Part shown: in pieces, positions 34,201 through 43,780 of the stretch
How the letters are laid out: the number at the start of each line of letters is the position of its first letter
Position numbering within the stretch: position 1 is the stretch's first letter
NCBI RefSeq assembly: GCF_029227915.1
Contig: NC_079876.1
Location: forward strand, 30,663,828 to 30,727,827
Reading direction: 5' to 3'
DNA: 64,000 nt
Source of the DNA: Hydractinia symbiolongicarpus
Lineage: Eukaryota; Cnidaria; Hydrozoa; Anthoathecata; Hydractiniidae
The notes under the pieces: model-generated
Database searches by the model: none
What the model was told of the DNA's origin: nothing
What the model saw: only the letters and a program-made list of their open reading frames with translations
Made by a program: the position numbers and the translations under genes

Positions 34201-37200
34201 TTAAACATGACTTTACATCAACATCTGTAGTTAACCTCTGAAATATATTAAATATATATATATATATTAAAATGTATTTAAATATATTGTATGAACACCT
34301 AGTTTGAACTTTTTCAAAATTGTAACAAAATGTTTTGTTACTTGACTTTTTGTTTACCTTTAAATCATCTGGTCCATTTAATGGTTCAGGAAAAACTGGT
34401 CCCTAAAAGAAAGCAACAAGCAAAATTCAAAATCCTATTCAGGTTGCGGTCCAAGTGACTAAGTTAAATGTTTGGGGAATGAGGGGGGGGTTAAAAATGC
34501 CCTACCCCTTTAACTTCTGAACTACTGCCTTACCTTAAAAGATAGTTTGCAAATACAACAATCATCACAAACTAACTGGAATTCCAGCCTTATTTTCATG
34601 TTTGATGATGTCGTTAATTGCTGATGTCAGCACAAACACAACAAAAATTACAATGATTTTGCAATATGCATTTCCCAGGAATGTCCTTTAAATGTCCAAA
34701 TTATGTCAAATTACTTCGATAGACAATTTATATTTTAAGACTTTTTAACTTGTTTTGAATATTCTCGTTGCTATATGACTCCAAAACGAACAAATTTCTA
34801 TTACAATTTAATTAAAAATATTTTACATCGGAAAATGGGATAAAAAATAACGTAATCTCTTTTAAAACATGTATGCCACGCACCCTCAAACATCAAACTG
34901 TGAAATAAGGTTCATTTTACATAATAAAATAGCACAATTACTGTTTTCTTGTCTAAGGTGACATGACAAGAGTGCAAATTGTAAATTATAGGTTTTCACA
35001 TTTCCATCCTTACAATAAAGGGTGTACTTGGCCATCAGCTAGTAAAGCAAATTTTTTTTATTAGTCAACATTATAGATTAAAAAGATTTAAGGAGAAATC
35101 TGTTAAACTACCAGCAGGTACAGAAAACTCTGGGGTACGGCCTTTGTTCACCCCCTCTCCTCAATGGGGTTAACAAAAGATTATGTCAAAAAATAATAAT
35201 ATTTGAACAGTAGTCGATAAGGACCATGAAAATATCCCCTTAGGCAAAAAAAAATAACCAAGATTTAATGGCGTCAGCAATGACCTGTTAATGCCTAAAT
35301 ATTTTTTTTACAATTCTTTCTAGCTGTTACCTGTAGTGTAGAGCTTGAAACGTTGATAAAGTTTTTATATGGAGATATAAGATATAATATATATAAGAAT
35401 ATATATAAGAGATATAAGAAGGGATTTTAATGATGCCATTAACCCTGCTGTTCCGAAACAGGTGGGTTGACCCAGCTTTAGAAAATTGGTCATAATTTGG
35501 TCCCATGTAGTCTCTAGTTACCCACGCAGGAGATGACGTCAGTTATTTCTAAGTTACTTAGCCTTAAATTTACAATTGCAATGCTATGGCTTCACTAATC
35601 TTCCTTTGACGTCAATATTATTTTAACGTCAAAGTCTGGTAAATTACACAACAAATATTTTCATAGACTTTGTCAAAAACATTTGGAAGAATATAATCCA
35701 CTTTGCAAAAGTCACAGACGGAAACATGAAAGCTTCATATTATTATATAGTTTATTTACCTTTCCTTTAATCATTTGAACTTCCATTCCAAGTGCCTAAG
35801 TAATGATTTCATAATCAACAAATGTATCAACATTTAAGAAATTATACCTTTTTCAGTTTTATTCTTGAAGCAAGCCTTTCCTAAACTATCTTATTTTGAG
35901 ATTTTAGAACCAGACATGTCCTTAAAGTGACGAAAAAACCCAAAACTGCTAAACAGGAATACCACCAACCTAACTTCAAGTTTAAAAATTCTGACAAAAA
36001 ACACTGCATTGTTTCCATTACACCTATATTTTTCCTTTTTTTAAAATTCAAAACAGTTTGATGCAACTTACCTGAGGGATGACCAGAATGTCACTAAAAA
36101 TAATGGATGCATCTAAGTCGAATCTGTCGATTGGCTAAAAATATAAAAACATAAATTTATGTAAAATAAAATATTCTTTGAGTCTCTGTGACTTCAGGAC
36201 AGGAAAGTGTTACTAATTCCTTAATGTATAAGAAATATCCTATATTTATAAGCAGCAAGTATTCAATGTTTACATTAAATATTGCACAAAAATAATTTTT
36301 TTTTTCTCCAGTCAAATTTGTTTTCAATTTGTAATCCCAAACCTCGTTTTGATATTGTAATTCAAAGCCTGATTGGTATATAAATTCTCATTCATTGTGG
36401 TTGTTAAACAAGATTTAACTATCATGACGAATGGTGAAAAAAATGAGAGAAAATTAATATTGTGAATGTAAACCTGCCTTTAAAGGAAACCCGAAGTATA
36501 AAAGATGGTGGACTTATATTATACAGCTTAAAAAGTTGGTTAACAAGTGTTTTAAATTTTTTAAAAAGGCTCTTTTCGTTCTCAAGGTATTAAGATTTAA
36601 AGAATTTCAGATTTTATTATGCAGCATAAATTATAATGTCATATTTGAGTAATAGCTAATTTTGACATTTTCTGAAATCTGTAATTTGTTAGACCTGTCA
36701 AGGGATGTGCATTCAAACTTTATCAATGCATAGATATTATAAAGGTGAATTGATTAACATAATTTTTTTTGCCAAAATAATACTCTGTTGCTCTTCCCAG
36801 TCCTCTTAATTTTTTGCTGATGACCCATAACTTGGGATCTGCATGTCGGTTTGCAATTACATTTTGTTAGTAAACATATAAACTTACCCAGAAAATGTTA
36901 TTGCAAACCAAGTTGCAGTTCCCGAGTTATGGGGTCGCCAGCAAAAATTAAGAGGCATGTATCATTTTCGCAAAAAAAAAATTATATATATATATATCTT
37001 GAAAACAAAAACTATAAGCTCTATAATATAAGTCCACCATTATTTTATACCTCGGGTTTTCTTTAAGACTATAAATTTATGATGAATCAGCTTTTAATAG
37101 ATGACCTAACAATGACTCCATAAACCTGCCAACCACCTATTTAAAACTTCTATAACAAATCAAACCTTTATAAATTTTTAAATATAATAAAATGAATTTG

Positions 37201-38261
37201 TATATAGGTGAATATTTTCATAGCACATCCGTATTTCATTCTCAACAGAGAATGCTTCACCCTGATCAGACCTCTGATCATGACGGGTGAGTATAATGCG
37301 TGTAAGTCATATTGAAGAAGAACTACTTTGTTCATCACTAACATACTGCCAAGCAGTGAGTGGGATTCGATCCGCGGTCCCCAGAACTGGGAGCCGCAGA
37401 CGAACCCACTACACTACGTGCGGCAATATGTTAGTGATGAACTCAGATAGTTTATCCGGATGGTGTGTATACATATAGGTGAATATTTTCATACCACATC
37501 CGTATTTCTGGGGACCGCAGATCGAATCCCGCTCACTGCTTGGCAGTATGTTAGTGATGAACAAAGTAGGGTTTTTTCAATATAAAATGAATTTGGTTGT
37601 AAATTTCAGTGAATTTGTAAATCTTTTTCTCTTATTGTTAATTTTTTTGCACTATAAAACATAGTTTAATGATGGTTCAACATTAATCTATACAATAAAT
37701 AATACACTACCTGCAATGTAACTTTGCATGCAAGTTCAGGTGTTCTACATACTTTAAAAAATTCATGCTCCTCTCGAACTTCTCTAAATTCTAAATATGT
37801 AACGGTATATGAATATAAAGAACTTATTATTACCAACCAGTTTACTTCTTAAAAAGATGTTAAGTTAACTTATAATAATCACAAGACAAAGTTTATATGT
37901 GACAATACTTTTTTATGGAAAATCACCCTATTCGATTTCACCTTAACAATCACAACATGCACAACAATCTCTTGTTACTACTACCTCCAGTTCAAGGGCT
38001 GCCATTACAGTAATAAATGTATACTGGTATTGCAAAACCAACTACGAATTCTCCCATAATTGTTTTAAATTCTTCTTAACCATTTCTTTTTAAATCTTAC
38101 TGTATCATAAGAAGCATTGGAAATATTGTACTGTGTGCATGAGAAGCTTAAAAGATATGACCTGTACCTGGCAAATATCTTCCAGCTTGTCTCATACACC
38201 ATACTGGAACTCTTGTGACTGATTCGCCTCTTGCAGCTCGAAGGATTAAATCATTCTCCAT
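25251..38261 (-). CDS. UROD: Uroporphyrinogen decarboxylase
   Basis: Eleven exons in phase give 353 codons: 38168-38261, 37711-37790, 36072-36134, 35760-35795, 34358-34402, 34121-34237, 30954-31115, 30193-30324, 29564-29664, 26612-26675, 25251-25418. The cytosolic enzyme removes four acetate carboxyls from uroporphyrinogen III to give coproporphyrinogen III in haem synthesis. Visible active-site motifs: [12 protein letters not shown] (R24, R28), [11 protein letters not shown] (D73), [11 protein letters not shown] (Y151), FDSHAG (S206) and [17 protein letters not shown] (H323), the equivalents of the human catalytic-cleft residues R37, R41, D86, Y164, S219 and H339. Length is slightly under the human 367. 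Relative to human, three residues are missing between [10 protein letters not shown] and the final helix. The start at 38261 is the first ATG in frame; the frame stays open upstream to a possible acceptor at 38284 (TTTTAG), so a short extra 5' exon is possible. Introns carry SINE, LINE, Helitron and MITE insertions. Confidence 0.97.
25810..26110. repeat. TTCGCGAAAATT-rich dispersed repeat in UROD intron
   Basis: The stretch repeats TTTTCGCGCG, AATTTTCGCGAAGT, TATTTCGCGAAAACTAAATT and related words in both orientations, like the block at 23.6-24.26 kb. It is non-coding; a 64-codon frame through it is a by-product of the repeat words. Possibly a decayed MITE; borders unclear. Confidence 0.5.
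26930..27125 (+). mobile_element. tRNA-like SINE fragment in UROD intron
   Basis: A tRNA-like head (TGTGGCGTGAGATC...TTGAGTTCG as A-box region and GTGGTTCGGTCCACAG as B-box) is followed by an unrelated tail without coding content. The internal RNA polymerase III boxes are degenerate, and the arms do not fold into a clean tRNA, so this is called a SINE rather than a tRNA gene. Confidence 0.5.
28621..28990. mobile_element. Truncated copy of the TTAA-flanked MITE
   Basis: It begins TTAA-AGGGAACCCGAGGTATAAAA, the same terminus as the full element at 36484-37062, and then shows matching interior blocks (AAAAAGTTGGTTAACAAGT, TCAATTCACCTTTATAATAT, TTGATAAAGTTTGA). The other end is missing. It lies in a UROD intron. 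Confidence 0.8.
29365..29450. repeat. 24-bp tandem repeat, about three copies
   Basis: The unit GATGGTTAGCCCTATGTAGC plus TCAA is repeated head to tail with a degenerate first copy. On the minus strand it reads as a repeated 8-residue peptide (LTILSYIG), but there is no gene context for it: it sits between UROD exons. Confidence 0.85.
31195..31350 (+). mobile_element. LINE 3' end fragment (copy 4, in UROD intron)
   Basis: About 150 bp matching the last part of the LINE at 14.98 kb: the TTGATGCAGTGGAATTTCAG block, then TGTCCAACCCATGCTAACAT, then the ATTAAGCCAAGTATGATGATG tail. It lies between UROD exons 30954-31115 and 34121-34237. Confidence 0.8.
33830..33960. mobile_element. Helitron end fragment in UROD intron
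   Basis: GTCACAGACACACTGGCATA followed by TTATTATATA matches the 5' terminus (read on the minus strand) of the Helitrons at 40.7-41.9 kb, with the GCGATATCAAAGGAAAAT block inside it. The last bases are changed and the rest of the element is missing. Confidence 0.55.
35210..35751 (-). mobile_element. Degenerate non-autonomous Helitron in UROD intron
   Basis: It shares order and sequence with the intact copies at 40736-41901: AGTCGATAAGG at the left, TCCGAAACAGG, GGAGATGACGTCAGTTATTT, CCACTTTGCAAAAGTCACAG and ATTATTATATAG at the right. Both termini have decayed (CTAG to CTAC, TC to AC). It is about 540 bp and has no coding capacity. Confidence 0.75.
36484..37062. mobile_element. TTAA-flanked MITE (piggyBac-type target site)
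   Basis: A 579-bp element with roughly 40-bp terminal inverted repeats: left AGGAAACCCGAAGTATAAAA, right AGAAAACCCGAGGTATAAAA on the opposite strand, both followed by a GGTGGACTTATATTATA block. It is bordered on both sides by TTAA (36480-36483 and 37063-37066), the target duplication of piggyBac-superfamily elements. No transposase. It lies between UROD exons 36072-36134 and 37711-37790. Confidence 0.85.
37200..37566. mobile_element. tRNA-like SINE with an inverted second copy
   Basis: Positions 37329-37385 and 37508-37564 are a 57-bp inverted repeat (TTCATCACTAACATACTGCC ... CGCGGTCCCCAG). The first arm joins a tRNA-like head read on the minus strand: CGTAGTGTAGTGGG (A-box) and GATCGAATCCCAC (B-box). 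A direct repeat AGGTGAATATTTTCATA occurs at about 37206 and 37476, consistent with a nested insertion or an internal duplication. Intronic in UROD. Confidence 0.7.
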
Positions 38262-38284
38262 TAGGTTTAATTTTTCTAATTTTT

Positions 38285-39587
38285 CTAAAACATTTTATTA
38301 CACATTTACTTGTCATTATTACTATATCATGTGACTACATTGGTATACGGTTTATTAACATTCACACATTCTGAACATTGTACAGATCATCCAAAAGATA
38401 AGATAAGTTGCAGGAAATGTTATATAATTTACTACTTTGTATGTATATAGAAGATAAAAAATTGTTTATATAGTTTTTTGGAATTTTTCAAAAATGATTT
38501 TTCACTTTAAAGATTTCCAATAGACCTCAAAACAGTATCATTGACATGACAATTGATATAACCTTACATTGATACAACATCCTCAGTGACATCTCCAAAT
38601 AACCTGGTAATTATAAATTATTTATATTATAATACCCGCATACGTCTGTCTGTCATGTAAAATGGTACCGCAAGTACCGAGACGCACCCAAAAATTTCAG
38701 TGGATCTACCTAAATATAAAACATTAGTAATAACCCAATCCTCAGAAAAGTTCAAAAATACAAACCGTTTTGGGAAAAATTTTTTTAAAAAAACAGACTT
38801 TTTTTCTCAGAAAACTGACTTTGACAAATTTAAGGGTCTATTGTTCCCTGTCATAGTGCATAGCATCAGAAAAACTAATCCATTTCTGAGAAAAGCTAGT
38901 AATGGACTGAAAGCTATTTATAGAACCACATCAGTACCAAGTGGGTCCAAAAAAGATTTTTTCTAAATCTCAAAGGACTTGATAAACAACTTTTTATTCT
39001 CCACAACATATCATTTTCAATGCAGAAGATCTCAACATATTATTTATTGGTTATTGAATTACATTTTTTACATAAATAGACAAAAAAATCTTTTGGATTA
39101 AAAATATACCTAAAAATATAACAGATCAAGGTCTTATACATATATGACATATGTATAAGACCTTGATCAATTAGACCATCACATCAGGCGAAGGAATTGA
39201 TTCTGAATTTTATTTTGCACTGACAACGTCAAAATAAAATGCCATTAAGACTTTTTCTAGTTTTTCAAATAAATGAGTTGTTACAGACAATCAAATTTTC
39301 ATTTGAAAATAAGGTAATAGTTTAAAATGCATGTCTAACATTTCTAGGGGCATGTTCTAGATTTCTAGAACGAGTTATGATGGATGACTTGCATTCCTTG
39401 TGTAGCCATGTAATTGTCATTTTACAGCATTTTCTTAAAAATTTATAACAAAATATGTAAAACAAAATCAAGTATTTATTATATATTCATTATATATACG
39501 ACAACAGCAAGGATTCAAATAAAATCGATGTTGTCATGGTTTGTCGATTCACATGGCTGTAGTTGCATAAAACATTTGTCCTAAGTT
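38285..39587. other. Intergenic region between UROD and the CENPV-like gene
   Basis: No gene recognised. About 38615-38660 has a short Helitron-terminus-like string (ATAATACCCGCATACGTCTG). A 45-nt perfect hairpin lies at 39124-39168. The region should contain the UROD promoter and the 3' end of the CENPV-like transcript; a TTTATT near 39475 is a possible polyadenylation signal. Confidence 0.5.
39124..39168. repeat. 20-bp perfect hairpin, 5-nt loop
   Basis: Arms GATCAAGGTCTTATACATAT and its exact reverse complement surround ATGAC. No mismatch is present, so it looks like a recent inverted duplication or a small palindrome rather than a typical animal pre-miRNA, which has bulges and a longer loop. 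Confidence 0.75.
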
Positions 39588-39992
39588 CTACATTTTTGAC
39601 TTTTTTTTTAATTCTTCTCCCTTTGCAGATTGCATTGTTTTTTCCCAATTTTGTCCATCGAAATCTAAGATCTTTATTTCTTTAACTGTATCCTGATCAA
39701 GACAATGTGGCATTACACCAACTCCATCTGGATTAGATCTTGGAAAGTAAAAACTCTGAACACCACATACCTTACAAAACGTATGTTTCGCTTGATGTGT
39801 ATTAAAGGTATAAGTTGTTATGTCATCCTTGCCCTGAAGTAACTTAAAATTATCTTTTGGAACAATGAAATGAATATTCTGCTTTTTATAACAGACAGAA
39901 CAATTGCAATTTACACATTCCAAAATGCTTGAAGCAACAACTTGATACTTTATTTTTCCACAGTGACATCCACCATGATGTAATACATTCAT
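39588..39992 (-). CDS. CENPV/GFA-domain zinc-binding protein
   Basis: 134 codons without an intron in the coding part. The cysteine pattern GGCHCGKIKY, CVNCNCSVCYKKQN and FCKVCGVQSFYFPRSNPDG is that of the GFA (glutathione-dependent formaldehyde-activating enzyme-like) fold and is closest to the CENPV branch: IHFIVPKDNFKLLQG, TTYTFNTHQAKHTFC and PHCLDQDTV follow the human CENPV core. CENPV is linked to centromere and microtubule functions in mammals; for short single-domain invertebrate members the role is unknown. The long basic, proline-rich N-terminus of mammalian CENPV is absent. I chose ATG 39992 because the GFA domain starts six codons later; an acceptor-like TTATTTAG just upstream (about 40010) suggests a non-coding or short first exon further right. 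The C-terminus is Lys-rich (KGEELKKKSK). Confidence 0.92.
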   Translation of the reverse strand: MNVLHHGGCHCGKIKYQVVASSILECVNCNCSVCYKKQNIHFIVPKDNFKLLQGKDDITTYTFNTHQAKHTFCKVCGVQSFYFPRSNPDGVGVMPHCLDQDTVKEIKILDFDGQNWEKTMQSAKGEELKKKSKM

Positions 39993-40735
39993 GATAAATT
40001 TTTCTTCTCTAAATAAAACAAATTGTATATGTGAGGCAGGTAAAATCAAGAGTTTTACGAGGTGTCATAGGGGAAAATATTAACAAAAAGATTCCAAAGA
40101 ATTGAAAGGACTGTTCCATTATAGACTGTAGGTAGAGGCAACCAGACCAAGGAAATTACGTGGACTAAAGCTCCTAGAACATGTCACGAAAGTATAAGTA
40201 TAAATATTTATTGCAAAGTTTATTTTCATGAAAAAGAAAAGACAACACAATGGCTGCGTTTCTTGCACAATGATATACCAACTAGCCTAGCAAGAGAATA
40301 AATAATCTCAAAGAGATTTTACATTTTATGACTTTAATAAAATGTTGCAAAAGAAAAAAATGAAAGGGATTCCTGCATTTAAAATGATATGTTTGCACAT
40401 TTATATAGAAGATAAAAGGTAGTTCATAAATTTTTTTAGAAATATTCTTTTTGTTTTTAATCAGCTTCAAAATTTCCACCTAACGATAGGTTGTGTAAAA
40501 GGTAGTACATATAAATTATTATTTTAAATATTTTGCAAAATTACACAATATCAAAATCTCAAAGGAGTGTGGACTTCCACAAAATATTATTTCCAATACA
40601 GGAATGCCTTTATGGCCCTTAAAAGATTATTTCATGGCTATTGAATTTTATTTTTTACATGAATGGATAAAAATTCTTCTAGATAAAATATACCTTAAAA
40701 TATATAAAATATAATGTCATATATATTATAATACA

Positions 40736-41347
40736 CTAGTCGATAAGGCCCGTGGAGAAATCCACTTAGACAAAAGGTCAATAAGAAAAAGTTGTTTCAG
40801 ATTTTTTGCTGATGTCAGCAGTGCAGTGCAGATATAAATAATTCGCGAAAATGGTTTACATACTACTTGTCCGTAATGTGTAGAAATTGAAACGCTGATC
40901 AAAATAACGTACAGGATTATATGTTCTTGACAAACGCCTAAAGAGAATCAGGGATTAAAAATTTTGCTGACACAAGCAATGACCTGTCAAAATCGAAAAT
41001 TGATCAAGAAAATGTTTAGCCTGTCCATTCCGAAACGGATTTGGGGACCCAGGTTTGGGAAACTTACCCAAATTGGTCCTAAGTGGTCCCTAGTTACCCA
41101 TGCGGTGAAAAATCATTGACGTCACCTCCTCATTTCTAAGTTAATCGGCCTCAAAGTTTTAGGTGTACTGTAATGGCTTCATCAATTTAATACAAGATAT
41201 TGACGTTATAGTAGTGTTATTGACGTCGGGCTGTAACGTCAGAAAATTTAACATATTGGATATGCATTTTTCGGCAGCATCAAAGGAAAATGAAGACATC
41301 CACTTTGCCTGTCACAGAGACACGGAACTGGCATATTATTATATAGA
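40736..41347 (-). mobile_element. Non-autonomous Helitron, copy A
   Basis: Read on the minus strand it begins with TC (TCTATATAATAATATGCCAG) and ends in CTAG followed by T. A perfect hairpin GTGGA-TTTC-TCCAC lies 12 nt before the CTAG (40752-40765 on the plus strand). These are the structural hallmarks of Helitrons. It is 612 bp and non-coding. Its 5' TC directly abuts the CTAG end of copy B. Confidence 0.85.
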
Positions 41348-41901
41348 CTAGTCGATAAGGCCCATGGAAAAATCCACTTAGGCAGGATAACAGAGAAAAA
41401 CAACCGTCATTTAAATTTTGATGACGTCAGCAGAGACATGTCAGAACACATTTTTTTTTCAGAAATGTGTATGCCTGTTGCCTTCATCGTATAGATCTTG
41501 AAACGCTGATCAAGAAAATGTATAGGATCGCGTATTTTTGACAAACGGTTGCAGAGATATTAGGGTTTGAAGGTTTTTTGGTGACGTCATCAACCCGTCC
41601 ATTCCGAAACGGATTCGGGGACCCAGGTTTGGGGAACTTACCCAAATTGGTCCCAGGTGGTCCCTAGTTACCTACGCAGGAGATGACGTCAGTTATTTCC
41701 ACCCGTTTCCAAGTTATTTAGCCTTAAATTTAAAAGTGCAATGCAATGGCTTCACTAATCTTAATATACTTTCCTTTGACGTCAATATTGCTTTAATTTA
41801 CAGAACAAATTTTTAGGCGATATTTTATAGACTTTATCAAAGAAATTTTATCCACTTTGCAAAAGTCACAGACAGACAGAACTGGCGTATTATTATATAG
41901 A
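41348..41901 (-). mobile_element. Non-autonomous Helitron, copy B, tandem with copy A
   Basis: 554 bp, 5' A|TCTATATAATAATACGCCAG and 3' CTAG, with hairpin GTGGA-TTTT-TCCAT in which one base pair becomes a G-T wobble relative to copy A. The interior is similar to copy A and to the copy at 35210-35751 (TGACGTCAGTTATTTCC, TTTGACGTCAATATTG, CCACTTTGCAAAAGTCACAG). Confidence 0.85.
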
Positions 41902-42627
41902 TGTACACATTTGTCTGTCTCGTAAAATAGTTGCTTACCTGCGCATAGCTTAAAAAATGCATAAGCATTTCATAGTATTTATTTTTTACCCTTTTTAAAA
42001 ACTTAGGTGTTAAGGTTGGCTTTACATACTTAATCTTTCCAACTCTTTGCCCAATTTTTTTCAAGCACTTAGCTTCACCTTTACGCTTTGCCCCTTTACG
42101 CTTTGCCCGTTTGCTCCAATCACTTAAAGGTTGCACAAATAAATAAAATGCAAACTTTGCCTACTGTCTAATTATTGTAGGTTCATTTAATATCCTCTGT
42201 GACAATTGTTCTGCACTAAACTTACAACCTTTTAAAAGCTGCCCTGATGGCAAAGTGCAACTTTATCTTACATCCTCATCCACCTAAATTACAGGATCTG
42301 TTAATAAGTAATTATGAATGAGCTAAAAAATTTTGCAACCTAGATGCTATAATAATTTGTTTAGTTAACATGGCTTTTCCTGTTTTGGAATTTGTTGCCT
42401 AATTCTTTTCTAAGTACAGTACTTTGCACCCCAATAAAAACACAGTGCCTTCTTACAGTCAACCAATGCCTATATTTGCATGAACAACCCTGTCAATAAT
42501 CCATGCAACTGGGAAATGCACTCTATGCAAACTGTCCTTGATTAACTTTCCCTTTTTGCAGACAAGAACAGAAACATGTTTACGAAAACAGGGCCCCTTC
42601 GCAAGTTTCTATGATAATGAGCAATGA

Positions 42628-43430
42628 ACCAGACTGCCACAGGTACAATGCACTAGTTTATGAAGAAGTAGCTGCAATATATATCTCTGAGGATAGTGAC
42701 CTCTTGTACAGCAAACTATTGTTGTTTACTTTCAGGATCAACATTCATGCATTATGTCATACACATCAGTTAACAATGTGACAATCATCTACCCCATTAT
42801 TCTATAGAGGGGAAACCTGGTCCATGTTGAAGAACTTGCAAAGGCACGTTGCATTCATGTGACCCAGATCCAATATTATGTGTACAAAATAGCCATACGA
42901 AGACAATTTTTTGCTATTTTGCTGTACATTTTCACTTGGAAAAAATAGAGGTGGATAATTATGTAAGAAATGTAGAGACTTGATAGTTCCTGGGGCGAAG
43001 CCCAGAGGCACCCCGAGAAAGACTTGGCATGAGGTTATGACAGACTTGATACAGAGGAAGTTGAGTTTAGATCTAACACAGTCTAGATCAGATTGGAAGA
43101 CGGTCATTAATATACCCCGTCCAACCCATGCTAGCATGGAAAACGGGTGTTAAGCCAAGAATGATGATGATGATAGTTGAGGAAATACATCTTGACTTTA
43201 TACGAAACAATGAACAGCAGCTACAGGTTGATACATACAGCACCTTAATTGACTATTTGAACAATATTGCAAACGAATGTAACTTGCAAGCAGGTAATAT
43301 TGTTGTCCTATCCTCCACCTTTTCTGGAAGAGTATGCACCAATTGTAACTTGATGCACGGCTTTGGTTGCAAGAAAAAATAAACCCAATTTTGTTCTAGA
43401 CTTTCACCTGCAACCTTATTATATGGCTGA
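42628..43430 (+). pseudogene. Helitron Rep/helicase N-terminal domain remnant
   Basis: Part one (42628-42940) encodes CHRYNALVYEEVAAIYISED and then HVTQIQYYVYKIAIRRQFFA, the order seen in Helitron replicase N-terminal domains (RRYNxPxxxEVAxIF, then QxQFYxYRLxxR). After the LINE insertion the text resumes with EEIHLDFIRNNEQQLQVDTY and AGNIVVLSSTFSG. It then frameshifts into an MHQL-type block and a TFTCN motif near 43405. Stops and frameshifts make it dead. It may derive from the autonomous partner of the short Helitrons 0.7-2 kb to the left, but this was not tested. Confidence 0.75.
42950..43173 (+). mobile_element. LINE 3' end (copy 5) inserted in a Helitron remnant
   Basis: The region matches the terminal 220 bp of the LINE family (AAGCCCAGAGGCACCCCGAG, TCTAGATCAGATTGGAAGAC, CCAACCCATGCTAGCATGG) and ends in an ATGATGATGATGA tail. 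Sequence on both sides encodes consecutive parts of a Helitron N-terminal domain, so the LINE inserted into the Helitron and is the younger of the two. Confidence 0.85.
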
Positions 43431-43628
43431 AAATTGTTGAGAATTTATTGCTTTGTCAACAACTGTTTAGTTACGTATTTATATATATAAAACAGCCTTG
43501 CATATACAAAATCCTCAGCAGCCTCACAGGTCAGCGGAATTATCATCCGGGATTTGAAGTCACAAGTTCTTCTGTGAAAGAATTTGACATTCTAGAGGCA
43601 AGATACAGACATATACATTCATACTTTA

Positions 43629-43780
43629 CATAGCTAGTCTCACAAATACCTGGGGATATACCCTTTCTGTTTTGTTTTTTTCCATCAGGGGCCCCATGAC
43701 TTGAATGGGGAGTCTCACGAGGAATCTCACGAGGATGGCGCAATAAGCCGCATACGCCGTAAAAAGTGCTGGTGTTTTCG
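43629..43780. mobile_element. SINE 3' tail fragment
   Basis: TAGTCTCACAAATACCTGGG, GATATACCCT and a GGGGCCCCATGACTTGAATG block match the 3' part of the SINE at 61610-61954 (minus-strand orientation), interrupted by small duplications (TCTCACGAGG twice). Confidence 0.65.

Noticed and set aside
37390-37425. tRNA gene
   Set aside because: A- and B-box-like strings are present, but the acceptor and anticodon arms do not pair, and the sequence is part of a SINE with an inverted second copy.
41163-41351. 62-codon plus-strand ORF
   Set aside because: It lies inside Helitron copy A and reads across its terminus; no motif.
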